64,000 nucleotides of DNA from Trissonchulus latispiculum (taxonomy: Eukaryota; Nematoda; Enoplea; Enoplida; Ironidae): the NCBI GenBank assembly GCA_030248195.1, contig JASAND010013050.1:34832-98831 (forward strand). Reading direction: 5' to 3'. The notes beneath the pieces were generated by a model. That model was not told where the DNA came from and did no database searches. It saw only the letters and a list, made by a program, of their open reading frames with translations. Below are positions 20,435 to 32,173 of this stretch, one piece after another; position 1 is the stretch's first letter; every line of letters begins with the position of its first letter. The position numbers were made by a program, and so were the translations under genes.

Positions 20435-21032
20435 TTGATTTTGCCAAACTTGTTCGCCGCTAAACGGATAATGTTTGCTACAGTAAACAAAGGACTAGAG
20501 GTAAATAGCAGGACGACAACCTCTGCTTCAATATTTGCGTTAGTCCTTAACAATCTCAATTGCTACCGAAAGTTAGGTAAATCAGTTCAGAAATGTCCAC
20601 CTGAAAATACGTTGACCAAAAATGTTTGTCTCTCCACATGTGTTTGAGAAACACGGAAAGCACTCCAATCAAAAGGCTGGCAAAGTTTTCGGAAACGGAA
20701 AAAGATTTTGCAGTGGATCCGCTGCTGTGTTAATTGCAGCACCGAATGGCAAAATCAGCATTCAAATGAAAATATTGTGCTGCTCTGGTTTCAATTCGAT
20801 TACAATATTGGCATCACTTGCAACGAAGTAACCACAAAGACAATTAAGGTGCATACATAATTAAGAAATATTTAATTTAAAGAACATTCATTTCTGAAAT
20901 AAAAGCTAGCGATACAGTTATGTTTCTTTGTTATTTGCATTTCATTCAGTAATATATTTTAGGTAGTGCTCAACAAGAAGCACAATTTTGTAATAACCCC
21001 TTTCCCGGATGAAGATCTTGAAGAATCGTTTT
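20435..21032 (+). CDS. unidentified gene, probably two or more exons
   Basis: Plus-strand frames at 20435-20647 and 20622-20831 have coding-like composition. The second contains GKVFGNGKRFCSGSA and ISIQMKILCCSGFNS before the frame closes at GAAGTAACC, a possible splice donor. After a TATATTTTAG acceptor ending at 20962, a short exon encodes NKKHNFVITPFPDEDLEESF and ends at TAA (21030-21032). I do not recognise the protein, and the first frame may be displaced by one shift near 20630. The exon structure is a proposal from splice-like motifs only. It precedes the RING gene on the same strand. Confidence 0.35.
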
Positions 21033-21640
21033 AAATGTTATAGGTTTTCTGTAAGCTGTATTTGTTCTTTATGTAATTGTTGTAATAAAAATGAAAAAAT
21101 GAAAAAGAAACCAAAAAAACAGGGGGCTCACACATACTAGGTAAGTGAGCTAGCATCGGAATAGCAGTACACTTGCATTAGGTACTGTGTGATTCCTCCC
21201 TCACATAGTGACGGTTGCGATGCAGCTAAAAACACTAGCCAAACTTGCTACACTTCATCACTTTAAATCTGCATTAGAACTATAACTACGTACAACTCGT
21301 TAGGTAATGTTTACAGATTTCCTATTATTAGCAAATAAGAACGCGGTAAGTATTCTTTACTAATACTATCTGCGATATTTGTTAAGTGAAAGTCTGTTAC
21401 TATTTACACAAGCTATGAGGTAGGTAAGCAAATAGTCTCTGTTGATACAAAAATTGTATTTGTTGGATCAATCTGTCTCAATCTGTCTGACTGTCGGTTC
21501 ATTTTATCTGTGACCACGGTGGAAGGAGGGTGCATAGTTGTTTTTTCATCTATTTTTTTATTTTATATTAGACGACATTTTCAAATGAAACTTTATTGTT
21601 GTGTCACATTTTATAAGTTGCACTTTATATTTTAGAAAAA

Positions 21641-22480
21641 ATGCCTTCACCAGTTACTGAATGTCTTGTCTGCATGGAGAGAGCTCCTGATTGCATTTTT
21701 GGAGGCTGCGACCCGATATATTGCGGTTCTCAGCCGTCCGCGTGCCTCCGCTGCACTATTAAATTGGCGGAATCTGAAACGCTGAAATGTCCAGCATGCC
21801 GGAAGCCTTTCACTACTTATTCCCATAATGGCGAGCATTTTCAGCTAACTGTAAGTAGTCTACTATTTAATATGAAAGAAAGAAGAAAGTCATGTACCTT
21901 GTTGGTAAACTAAATATATAAGTAGTCCTAGTTACCAATATTTAGTAAAAAATTATAAAGCCGAATAGAGCACATTTTATAACTATAATAGTAATAATAT
22001 CATAAATTACTTACAAATTGAGTACAGGTTATAATACTAGGTAATTATTTATAATTGTATGTAACAACGGTACGTATCGTTTCTAAAATTGTTAGGACAT
22101 AAATCTTTGAGCAAAATACGAAAATGCACCTAGCAGACCTGAATTCTTGATAAAATAATGATAGCCATGCTTTTGTAGTAATATTTTATTTTTAGGATTC
22201 TTCAAACGACGTTGAATACATTCCCCTACCTCCAACACCTGAATGGTTCCTTCCACGACCCCCTACCCCAGCCATTTTGGATCCGTTTGCCGAATATGAC
22301 CCCAATACGTGGGATTCGGACGATGACAAAGAAGAGGAAGTGGAGGTCTTAGAAGTGGACCACTCGACATCGCTCCCTCCGTCCCCACAATGGCTGCTCC
22401 CTCACCCTCCTACCCCAGCAATGGAGGAGGAAATGGAACCCCTAATGGGCATGATGTCGAAACCGATGATGAAATCATAG
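21641..22480 (+). CDS. RING-finger protein, two exons
   Basis: Exon 1 (21641-21850) begins at an ATG preceded by AAAAA and ends at ACT|GTAAGT. Exon 2 (22196-22480) follows a TTTTTAG acceptor. Both join in phase 0, giving 164 codons ending at TAG. Exon 1 encodes a compact RING-like zinc domain with C8, C11, C18, C23, C28, C36, C39, C50 and C53, without the usual His, so a variant RING probably acts as a ubiquitin E3 ligase. Exon 2 is Pro- and Asp/Glu-rich with two related blocks (PTPEWFLPRPPTP and PSPQWLLPHPPTP). LVCME within the finger fits LxCxE, the Rb-binding consensus. A second open frame covers 22390-22611, so the 3' end may be alternatively spliced or shifted. A partial inverted copy lies at 14.2-14.4 kb. 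Confidence 0.6.
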
Positions 22481-22611
22481 ACATTGCCAGCGACACTGAG
22501 ACTTCCGAAGCCGGACATCAAATGTCCTATGTGCAAAAGGGATACAGAAATCCGAATAAAATGCGACGCTTAAACAAACAACATGGAAATCCAGACTTTA
22601 TAGCTAAGTAA
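22390..22611 (+). CDS. overlapping acidic frame at the RING gene 3' end
   Basis: This 73-codon frame overlaps the end of RING exon 2 in another frame. It encodes an acidic stretch with VETDDEIIDIASDTETSEAG and then a basic tail with NPNKMRRLNKQHGNPDF. A third frame over 22508-22563 reads KCPMCKRDTEI, a RING-half-like CxxC. The downstream part is conserved in the inverted copy at 14.2-14.4 kb. The gene may have another exon or an indel here, and I cannot choose between the frames. Confidence 0.35.
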   Translation: MAAPSPSYPSNGGGNGTPNGHDVETDDEIIDIASDTETSEAGHQMSYVQKGYRNPNKMRRLNKQHGNPDFIAK

Positions 22612-22639
22612 GACAGGGGTGGCGGTGGCGAGTGGTCCT

Positions 22640-25036
22640 AGAAATCTCAAAAGTCCACTACTCTCCAGAATCCGGATTTTGGGCAAAAAACCGGAAATGC
22701 CGCTTATCCGGCGGCCTGAGGCCGCCTGAGCATCCTCCCCCCTAACTTCCCCTCCTGCACATGTCTGGACTAGAATCGACAGCTGGCGAAGTCTAGTTGT
22801 CAAGTCGGGTAGGAGAAAGTTTCATAGAACTGTCCCCCTGGTTTCATCTCTAATCCAATCTCCTGCCATGCAGAGGTGGCTATATAATAGCAAAGATTTA
22901 AGAAGTTAAGAACATTATTTCAACAAGTTTTTATTTCGAGGAGAAGATTGACGGCCTCGATATGGTTCCTCCTGCGCCCAACATATTACCCTATCATTAC
23001 AATAAAAATTGCATCCCAAACAGATCCTATGCAAGCTAAGTAGTTAAGGGGGGGCTACGAATTTCATTAAAAGTTCGATGTTGGAAAAGCAAGCTCGTCT
23101 TTTTAACAGTATTAGGATTGATACAAAATAGTTTATAGTTTGAAAGTATTCCATGCAGCGTAGCGTCCTATGGAGCCATCAGAAATTGGTGTTGGTCGGT
23201 CCAAAGCTCGACATGACACGTACACAAACTTCGCCTCGCCCTGATCGCTATGCGCAAGGTACGGTACCCAAATTTTCCAGAAACAGTTCTGACATATAGT
23301 GCTTTGACATCATGGAAAATAATCTCTAGACCATTGCATTCTTTTCTGTGCGATACAATAAAAGTGCGAAAAATTGGGTGTTGCAGGTCTACATGGGTGG
23401 AGGTTAACTAACGTCTAATGAGCTGTGGTTTACCAAATGAACCCAACTTTGCTCCAATTAATACTCCAAGTATCTGTCTTAACTTATGTAAAAATGACGT
23501 GCGTTCGCAGTACTAGATTCCATTTTCGATATTGTCGCTGTTATTTGGTGCCATTTTGAAGATGTGAGTCAATTACTCCAAAGTACTGTGGCAGAATCGG
23601 CTGAAACTTTGCGCATTACAGGCCAGTGAGTGTACCAAGATGTGCAGAAAGCCAGGTCACTAAACCTCGCCTCAATGTTTAGAAAAGATTGATTTCTCGA
23701 AGTATGGATGGCGATCGCTCCAAAAAGCTTTAAGACAGTTGTAAGCGCATACTGAACGAAAGAAGCGTTATATCGAAAAACGGATATCATATTCGATTCA
23801 GCAGACCAAATAACCCATATAAGCAGTTTTTCGGCAAAATCGGAGACAAACCTTTTGCCAAATTTCAAACTTTGAGCTGTAATAGCTGAAGAAGTAAGCA
23901 ATGCTCGAAAGCCGAAAAATTTTTTATATTTAGCACTAGTAAAAGTTAACATTTATGGCTGAAAGTTTCAGAATTGGTCAAACCGTTAATCCAACAGAGC
24001 TGAAAAAACTTCATTATTTCACAATTAAATTGAAATTTTCTCCAGTATGATATCTCAACCTGAATCAAATAATCGTTCTTCAATATTTCGAAAATATCTA
24101 AATTAAAATGTGTAAGCAGAATCCTTTATTCTAGCTAATTAATACTAATCCTTTAAACTATCTCCGTTTTGTAAACAAAATGTCCAATTACAATTCTAAA
24201 AACCTGAAAGTTAGAAACCTATAATTCCATTTTAAGCTTATACCGTCCGCCTTATTCAGTATTTTCTCACCTTGAGGCAGTTTCCCGCCGTCTTGGTTGC
24301 TATTGCCAAGCTGGAGGCAACAACAGTCGGTTTGACGGCCGTTTTATTAGTTTGCATCATTTAAAAGTTCTCAATTCAGACTGTGGTAAGTGCTTGGGCT
24401 ATATACGATTATATGCTGAATATAAGATTTCTAAGGATTGAGCAGGAATTGGTTTGCATATTGGCATGCTGGATATTTGCTGAATGATATAAAGCAAGTT
24501 AATCATTTCGCTAGTCACAATGACATAACTGAAGGCAAGAACTTTTTGTAAGTGTTATTGCGCCGGTTATTTTAGTCGCCATAGAAACTCTATAGTTCTT
24601 CCAATATTTTCTTGGTTCTGAACGATTCTGAATTCGGACTGAATGAGTCAGTGATTCTCACGGACTGCAATCAAACAATAGAAATAATCCATATTTGGAA
24701 TTATTGTAAATTATTATAAATGGTCAATCAGGATTTGTACTGTTGCGTACGATCCAAAGCCGCACTTAGCTACTTGTCACTTTAACACAAAACACAAGCG
24801 TGAGCGTTTAGTTGGTTTTGGGATTTCACGTGGGGTAGTCGCCCCTTTTTGACTGACAACTTCACACTTCAGCGCGTTTTGGGCGGGGCACAGTATTTGG
24901 GTGATCACCTTGGATTTCGTGTCTGGGTTTGTTCCTTTTTTGTATTTTTATTTTTCTTATAGAAATTGTGTTCCGGTGCTTACTGTAGGCTTAATGTGAA
25001 ATTTAATTTGATTGTGTAAGTCCATTTTTGCAAAAA
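22640..25036. other. gene-free stretch
   Basis: No supported gene. Near 22942-23041 a short open frame (VPPAPNILPYHYNKN) ends at TAA and might be a relic exon. The minus ORF 23569-23952 has no recognisable domain and an unremarkable composition. The rest is AT-rich intergenic DNA up to the gypsy LTR at 25037. Confidence 0.4.
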
Positions 25037-25194
25037 TCACAGTAAACTCGCATCACTCTCAGATTTTGCCCATTTTGTTTCGTAGTTGACTAGGGAAACC
25101 GAACGGTAGGATTTGACATGCGCACACTCAGTTGAGCCTCGGCATAATTGTAGATCGTTCAAATTAAATTGTTTGTTCAGAGATTCTTTTATTG
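25037..25194 (+). repeat. outer gypsy LTR, left copy, part before the nested insertion
   Basis: The stretch from TCACAGTAAACTCGCA to TTTTATTG matches 40293-40429. It includes GGATTTGACATGCGCACACT and TTGTTCAGAGATT. The LTR is interrupted at 25194/25195 by the nested element and resumes at 37872. The left boundary is where similarity to the right LTR begins, so the true start may lie further left. Confidence 0.8.
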
Positions 25195-25526
25195 TGTCAA
25201 CTACCGGTTTACTGTCCGGTAACTAAACCGGTAACTAGATGGCGGAACGATAGCAGGTTCTATTTAGTCCCTAACTAGGATGCAACTCGCTTCAAGAAAA
25301 TAGAAATATCCTAACTAAGCTTCCCTAATTAAATGATAAATAAGGCATAGTATTTACTGAAGAACTTACGATGGTTTGAATGGACATAATAAATGGCGGA
25401 ATAGCAATACAATGAATGGCACTATTGGCCGCAACACGTAATACCGAGACTAATACATTGATCATTCATGAAACACAAGTAGTGTAATTTGGGGCGGATT
25501 ACAGTTAGTAAAGTAGGTTTTTAACA
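25195..25526 (-). repeat. 3' LTR of the nested gypsy element
   Basis: 332 bp, TG..CA, very similar to the 397-bp copy at 37475-37871. It lacks a segment of about 65 bp, between CGCAACACGT and GAGACTAATAC, that the other copy has. The adjacent inner sequence on the minus strand, CCAGGGGGATGA, is a plausible polypurine tract. Confidence 0.95.
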
Positions 25527-26851
25527 TCATCCCCCTGGAAATAATTTTAGCGCCTGATAAAATTCCAAGATAACGAGAATGCTACCGTAATTCGAGTAAA
25601 GAATAAAAATAAGTAAAGTCCCATTTCCAACTCCGTATGAGCGGACCTAAACCGTGCAACACCGTGCGGTGCGCCATTCAGATGCCCACATAAGAGTGAA
25701 AGAAAGAACTTCAAAAGGAAGAAAGATTGGTAGCTATTGGTAGTCAAAATACAAGTAACCTCAAAACGTAGGGGTTAGATGTTTCACATTGAACGCAAAC
25801 TTGATAGCAATATTAGACTAACTGTAAATCCAATTTAGAAAAACAAAAAGAAACGTAAGCTCAATAAAGAAGAAAGATCCCACAATAGAAAAATAAGTAC
25901 CCTAAAGCCACTATTGTATAAAACCTCACAATCACACAAAACCACAACACACAAAACATTCACACTTACAAAATACTTATATAGCGCGCACAATACAGTC
26001 AATTCACTGCTTTACAAGAACAATATACAACATATATCCTATACACAGTATAAAAGTACAAGTTACCTTTACAACGATTTCAATACATCTTATCTTTACA
26101 ACAGTGAAAAAAGACTAAATACGACAAAATACTGACAAACAATTAGGTTGATAATGGATCTTATTACATGGCATTAAACTATGCATTTCATAAGATAAAG
26201 GTAGCTTACGCTAACAGTACAAAATTCAATTACTGTACAGTACAAAGAAAGAAACAATTATAGACTAACTATAGATTCACAGATTGAACAGATAAATGTA
26301 ATGAGCAGAACAAAAACTGCCGTATCAGTACAATCCATTCTAACTCAACTCTTGGACCTTGGCATAAATGCCCTTAGCATCAATGAATTGCATTACCGAG
26401 ATGGTAGTTTAGAAGAAAACAAATTTCAACATAAACAATCCAAAGTAAACCCAAAATAAACCTAACTTAAAGATCCAAAATAAGAAAAATTCAAGAATTT
26501 AGTTTGTCCGAAAGATAGCAAATTTTAAGTAACCTAAACTCACACAACTAAACCACAAATACAACTACAAATATCAATTTACAGGTTCATCCCCAGGCGA
26601 AAAATACGAGTACCTACGAGTTACCAACACAAACCAACACATACACCCTGACAAAGCCAAAATAATTTCAAAAACTATACAAAATCAAAACTAACTACAC
26701 AAAGAAAGATAGACAAAATAGAGAAAATAACTAACTAACTAACAGACAAAATATAAAGCACAGAAAATTTAAGACAAAGAAAATATGACTATGAAATTCA
26801 AAAGGCAAAATATTATGGCAGTTTAACAGTTCGTAAATATGATGGCTGATA
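25527..26851 (-). other. 3' non-coding region of the nested gypsy element
   Basis: About 1.3 kb between the last stop codon and the polypurine tract. It is AT-rich with many ACAAAAC/CACAC words. No supported gene is present. Confidence 0.6.
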
Positions 26852-28363
26852 TTAGGCCTTGAGATTGAGCATGAAAGCACCGTTGGAAGGAATGCAGATG
26901 TAGATATCGAATGGCGCATACACCTTATCAAAATCAATAAGAAATATTCTATCCATGGCTAAACGTATTGCTTTGCAAATGACCAAAACTTCACGCCAAT
27001 TATGACTATGCAATTTTGAGTAAAGCCAATCCAAATACACTCCTTTACTGAGGGGTGCGAGAACCTCCTCTTGTTCTCCGTGCGTGAATAAAGGTCTTTC
27101 TTCCAACCATTTCTGATATTCTGGTATAGCCTTAATCAATCTATTGGCTTCGAGCCCATCATCTTCTAGCCACGTAAAGTCCAAGATGTCACGAAATTCA
27201 GCTGGTTGCATAACTGGTCTTACCTCATCGTCTAGCATTTCCTTCTTTATTTTACTACGATGCTGCTTTGCTCTATCGGAAAGTTTCTCCTCTGGCACTA
27301 TCAGTCCTACAGATGGTTGCGCACGAGCTGGCTCATCATACACCTGCAGCGCTCGTTTTCTTTCCCTTTTGGCCTGTTCGACTCGTCGCACTTCGTTTCA
27401 AACTCCAAGGAATTCCTCTGAAGATGGTTCAAACACTGCATTTGGCACTACATTAACAATTGCCCCTTTTGCCAATCTGGATTTGGTAATCAACACGGAG
27501 TAAGGGTAAATACCCAAACGTCCATCGGGACCAAATGCGTACAAACTCCTTTCCACTAGAACCTCGTCTGTCAATTCACTGACCACTTCAGAAATATTTG
27601 GTTTTCCAGCCTGTTCATTCCGTAGGTACTTAAGAAGCACCGTTTTAGCATTCCAATTATTAATTCCAGATACAGGCGGTCTAAGTAAATAGGAAAAATG
27701 CTCATTATGCGTTAGCATAGTTTCTCTAGCTCGAATCTGAATAGGATGTACATCTTCCAATTCTGGAATCCCTTCTGGCATCTGAGCTACTGCCACAAAC
27801 TCATTCTTATGCAGGGAATTGATCAACACAACATGGAAAGTATGATGATTAGCTTGATTTGGAATTCCATTAAACTGTGTAGTAATCAACTCGACATAAA
27901 TTCCTGTTTGTGGTGGCGCATAATTCGTAGCCTGTGCTCGTTTAACTATATCAATGAGCCCTCTCACATTCAAAGAAAATTCGGAAGACTGAGCTGTTTC
28001 TGGTAAAGTTACATGTCCTTCGTTTGAACGACTTGCAGACTCTTCCACAGACTCAGATTCCTTTTCCTGATGTTCTGTTGGATAGAGATAATTTTGTCCA
28101 AATGCCTGTTTCCAATGAGCCACACTAATTTCATCGTCTGTCTCAATATCCTCTACCAATTTCACCTGCTTTGGAGATCTGGATGGAGATGAAATATCCC
28201 TCATTTCTGGCAATTCAGGTAGTACTGGAGGTGGAGGTAAGATTCCTGATGGTCCTGGCTGTTGCTCTGGAACCGGTGGATCAACTAACTCCAACTCCTC
28301 CTCTGGAAGCCGGAGTGAACTCTTTTGGCCATGAAAATTCCAGAATTTAGAAGAAAAGCGCAA
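26852..28363 (-). pseudogene. extra C-terminal module of the gypsy polyprotein (unknown domain)
   Basis: The frame downstream of integrase holds about 500 codons, split by one in-frame TGA at 27398-27400 after FLGV; both halves are in the same frame. The first part is Pro-rich (PEQQPGPSG, PPPPVLPELPE) with acidic stretches, then a folded-looking domain around TGIYVELITTQFNGIPNQ and HTFHVVLINSLHKNEFVAVA. The second part is basic (RVEQAKRERKRA) and then rich in Trp and Leu (ILDFTWLEDD, YLDWLYSKLHSHNW). I do not recognise a family. It occupies the place where env would be, but it has no signal peptide or membrane anchor, so it is not an envelope gene. A structural or host-interaction role is only a guess. 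Confidence 0.6.
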
Positions 28364-28932
28364 AATATAGAATTAATTTGTCCTAAATTACAAAGTGCAC
28401 ATATAGTTTCAGTCATAGGAAAGTTTGTTTGACAAGATACAATCATTTTAATTTTAATTTGGGGAAGGGGGAAAAGTGGACTTCGGTTGTTGGGTAATTG
28501 GAGCTGTGGGCAGGCAACCGAATGAGTAAAGTTTATGGTAGTAGATATAACTTGACATGGTTGAGATTGATGTACTTTGGTCTCTTCCGTTTCCGTTTCC
28601 GTAGGCAACTCTTTTTGTTGCACCATATTAAGTTCTTTACTAACGACTTGAATATCATCGTCATGATGTTCATTTACATTGTTATTATTAAGTTCTTGGT
28701 CGGTTTCAGTGGGTTTTAGTACACATTTACGTACGACAATATCATCATCGATAGCTACAGTATCCTTATCTACGGACGTATCTACGACATCAGTACCAGT
28801 GGAAGCAGTTGGATCGTCAACGTTTATTTCCAACTCCTCCAAAGTTTCAGGGTTTATGTCAGGTAATAGCTTCAAGCTATTTACATGAATTACCTTACTA
28901 ATGTCACCCTTTTTCATATCACGTAAGCGCAC
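28364..28932 (-). pseudogene. integrase C-terminal tail and linker
   Basis: This frame begins with RLRDMKKGDISKVIHVNSLK, the continuation of the GPY/F-type C-terminal domain of gypsy integrase, whose KYDGP start lies in the preceding frame at about 28960. A one-base shift separates the two. A Asp/Glu/Thr-rich linker then follows (NVDDPTASTGTDVVDTS and EETKVHQ), leading toward the extra module at 28363, which is in another frame. Confidence 0.65.
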
Positions 28933-29906
28933 ATTTTGATCAGAAAGGACCTCAACAATTCTATAGGGCCGTCGTACTTGGGTGCCAATTTAGAAAGAGT
29001 ACCCGTAGGTTGTGGCACTTGAGTAATGTTACGCATAACAATTTGACCCACTTCAAAATTCTTTAAACGCACACGTTTATCGTACCGCTGTTTTACAAGT
29101 TCCGCTTTATCAGCTATAATTTGAGCTGTAAGATGCCAGTTTTCAGTCAAAGTTCGTATTAAAGAAGTCTTATAATTAACAAGAGAAGTTACTGGCTTAT
29201 CAATGTTTTCAAACAAAAAATCTTCTGAAACTTGACAATCCCGACCAAACAACAAAAAATACGGTGTATCTTGAATAGTAGAATGCAATGACGTTCTATA
29301 TTCATGCATAGCAAAAGCTAACTTAACGTCCCAATCGCGTTGATTAACATCTACGTACTTCTTAACTATTTCGCGTATAGTACCGTTTACCCGTTCTACT
29401 AAACCAGTTGACTGAGGATGGTAGGCAGTGGTACGTAACTTTTTTGTACCCATTAATTTAAAAAGCGCAGTTGTGACTTCTGCCTGAAAATTAGGACCTT
29501 GGTCCGTTACGACCTCAGTAGGGACTCCGTATCGTAAAATAAATTCATTCAAAATGATACGTATTAAAGTTTCAGCTTTTTCGTTCCTTAAGGGCCATGC
29601 TTCTGCCCAACGGGTAAGTTGATCAATAATTACGAAAACACAAACATTCTGTTTTTTGCTCGTAGGAAAATGCATAACGTCAGCGTAAACTCTCTCAAAA
29701 GGTTTTGTGACTGGCGGATAAATTTTCATCGGAGCTTGAGGGTTCCTCGGGCCTATCGAAAACTTAGCACAAACAATGCAATTACGTACGTACAATTTCA
29801 CATCAGTGAACAAAGTAGGCCAATAATATCTAGTCGCACCTTTATAATCAGTTTGAGGAATACCCTGATGACCACCAGTATCAATAGCAGAATGATATTG
29901 TTCCAA
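28914..29906 (-). pseudogene. gypsy integrase
   Basis: Integrase joins the cDNA to the host genome. The 330-codon frame has the HHCC zinc region (H5, H13, C43, C46) and the DD35E catalytic core with D76 (ADVMHFP), D135 (TDQGPNF) and E171 (GLVERVNG), with exact 35-residue spacing. It ends with the beginning of the KYDGP domain and is then shifted out of frame. The start is not an ATG, as expected for a polyprotein. Catalytic residues are intact, but the frame breaks on both sides would prevent expression. Confidence 0.9.
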
Positions 29907-29983
29907 AATATAATCGCGAAATTTTCTAGGAACACAAATTAAACGTCCTGAACCTTTTTCCTTTTGGCGTGAATATCAGTACG

Positions 29984-30758
29984 CTATCGATACAAAATAC
30001 CGTTTTCATATTCAAAGTCAGCTTGACTACTTATTAGAGTCCAAGTTAAGTCGTCTTTGGGCAATGTGCCTTTTTCAAGATACGTAATAAAAGAACCAAA
30101 ATCAGCGTCAACTTTAAGAGCTTGAGCCCATTCGTCGTCAGAGTATTTTTCAATAACACAAACTGGCGGGAACATATCACCCGTTACAACAAATTCATCA
30201 GATACGTACTGATTTATATTCATATATAACAGATTTATATTCACCTTCGTCGCTCCGGTCGTTAGTATCAACGACGGAAGTTTGAGGGTTACGAGACAAA
30301 CAATCTGCCACAGGATTATCTACGCCTTTTCGATGTTCAGTTCGAAAATTGAATTCAGAAAGTACAATAGCCCATTTGGCAATTGGAGTATAGCCTTGAT
30401 TTCTAGCTTTTGCAAAAATATACTTTAGGGCTTCATTATCAGTATACAAAGTGAACTGTCTATGGCGTAGGTAATGCTGAAAATGTTTACAAGACCAAAC
30501 AACGGCAAGACCTTCTAATTCCACAATTTTATAGCGTTTTTCTGCACCAACTAAAGATCGACTAGCATACGCAATAGGTTTAGGCTTTTTCTCTCCAGGT
30601 TGATCTTGTTCTAAAACTGCACCGAGACCCACGACACTAGCGTCTGTAGTTAAAATAAAAGGTTTATCCCAATCTGTGTATGCAAGAACTGGTGCGTTTA
30701 CTAAAGCCTGCTTTAGAGTTTCAAAAGCTTTTTGACACTGATCGTTCCAATGAAAACC
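29984..30758 (-). pseudogene. gypsy RNase H and connection
   Basis: After an in-frame TAA at 30759-30761 the RT frame carries on with WDKPFILTTDASVVGLGAVL and the 30198-30632 segment: KRYKIVELEGLAVVW, LYTDNEALKYI and DNPVADCLSRN. These give the Asp, Glu, Asp, Asp set of RNase H. The next frame (29984-30271) holds the linker leading to the integrase zinc region (EYENGILYR). RNase H removes the RNA template during reverse transcription. Here the nonsense codon and a frameshift near 30200 disable it. Confidence 0.85.
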
Positions 30759-32126
30759 TTAATCCTTTTTCAACAAAACATTCATTGGTGCCGCAATAGA
30801 ACTAAAGTTGCATATAAATCTCCGATAATAACCTGCCATACCTAAAAAACCACGTAGCTGTTTGATAGTAGTAGGTACTGGAAAATTTTGAACCGCAGTC
30901 ACTTTACGCGGATCTGATTCAATGCCCTTTTCGGAGATAAAATGTCCCAAATATTCGACCTTTTTGCGGAAAAACACACACTTTTTCATTTTCAAACGTG
31001 AACCATGATCTGACAGCTTTTGAAAAACCACTTCTAGCATTTTTAGATGGTGAGATTCGTCGTTCGATGGAATTAACAAGTCGTCAATGTAAACTGGCAA
31101 TTCTGTGAAAATTCGTTCCATAATTCTTTGAAAAGTCGCAGGGGCATTTGTCAAACCAAAAGGCATGACACTAAAATGAAACAAGCCCATATGTGAAATG
31201 AATGCGGTCTTTTCCTTATGAGGCTGGAACATCTCGATTTGCCAATAACCGCTATTTAAATCCAATGTTGAAAAGAATTTCTCTTTACTGAACATATCTA
31301 GAATTTCGTCGATTTTTGGTAAAGGGTAGCGGTCTTTTCTTGTTATTTTGTTCAACTGACGATAATCAATGACAAATCGGGTTGTTCCGTCCTTTTTGCC
31401 TACAAGCATGCACGGTGAAGACCATTGACTATCTGATGGAACACAAATGTCTTGTTCTAACATTTTCTTTATGTGCTTTTCGATTTCAGCCCTTTCCATA
31501 GGGTTCATCCTATATGCTTTTGCTGTTACTGGACCTGCCATTCCTGTAGCGATGAGATGTTGTCCTGTACTGCATCTTCCAAGATTTTCTGGTGTAGCAA
31601 ACACATGTACGTACTTACGTAGTAGATCTTTGAACTTACCTTTTGCCTTTTCCGAACATTCGAACTTGTCCAATTGAGCTTCTTTGAGAAATTGTTCGTA
31701 CAGTTCTTCTGGTGTAGGTTCCTTAGTCGCGTTCCGCGTTTCTTGAGACGTTGAAGGTGTATCTACGTACGTATTTTCAGTAGTTGCAGAAAAAATTTCA
31801 GCTTTTACAGACTTAGGTAGATCATATTCGCATACGTACTTCTTTTCAAACCACGTATCACTCAACTGTAGAAACGATTCCTTGCCTTGACGATTTTTTA
31901 CAGAAACTAAGTCGTCTGCATAGGCTAGTACCATTCCAGGATGTAAAGTGCTACGATTCCAGGCTCTTCGCCCAAATTCCACACTTTGATTTCTTGGGTT
32001 TTCCCCTTTTGAGATAATTCCTGGAACAACATAACAATCGTACTTTTCCAAAATATTCATGGAATTTCGTACTAGCTTAGGCGATTCTTCGAATCGTGAA
32101 GGCCAAGGAGCTATTTTCGTATTCAC
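30759..32126 (-). CDS. gypsy reverse transcriptase
   Basis: 455 codons in the pol frame. The RT fingers and palm span about 200-400: SSPCMLVGKKDG (236-247), RFVIDYRQLN, FFSTLDLNSGYWQI (Asp289), MPFGLTNAPATFQ (321-333), and the catalytic YIDD at 346-349. The thumb region YLGHFISEKG and LRGFLGMAGYYRRF follows. There is no ATG at the start; the frame is entered from protease across the A8 tract at 32183-32190. A TAA at 30759 stops it just before RNase H. RT copies element RNA into DNA. Confidence 0.9.
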   Translation of the reverse strand: MNTKIAPWPSRFEESPKLVRNSMNILEKYDCYVVPGIISKGENPRNQSVEFGRRAWNRSTLHPGMVLAYADDLVSVKNRQGKESFLQLSDTWFEKKYVCEYDLPKSVKAEIFSATTENTYVDTPSTSQETRNATKEPTPEELYEQFLKEAQLDKFECSEKAKGKFKDLLRKYVHVFATPENLGRCSTGQHLIATGMAGPVTAKAYRMNPMERAEIEKHIKKMLEQDICVPSDSQWSSPCMLVGKKDGTTRFVIDYRQLNKITRKDRYPLPKIDEILDMFSKEKFFSTLDLNSGYWQIEMFQPHKEKTAFISHMGLFHFSVMPFGLTNAPATFQRIMERIFTELPVYIDDLLIPSNDESHHLKMLEVVFQKLSDHGSRLKMKKCVFFRKKVEYLGHFISEKGIESDPRKVTAVQNFPVPTTIKQLRGFLGMAGYYRRFICNFSSIAAPMNVLLKKD

Positions 32127-32173
32127 AATTGATGATTTCGTACGTACAAATGGTAAGTCCCACTCATCATCAG

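Noticed and set aside
23569..23952. 127-codon minus-strand ORF
   Set aside because: No recognisable domain and no nearby splice or element context. Composition like surrounding DNA.
29619..29942. 107-codon plus-strand ORF
   Set aside because: Antisense shadow of the integrase zinc and core region.
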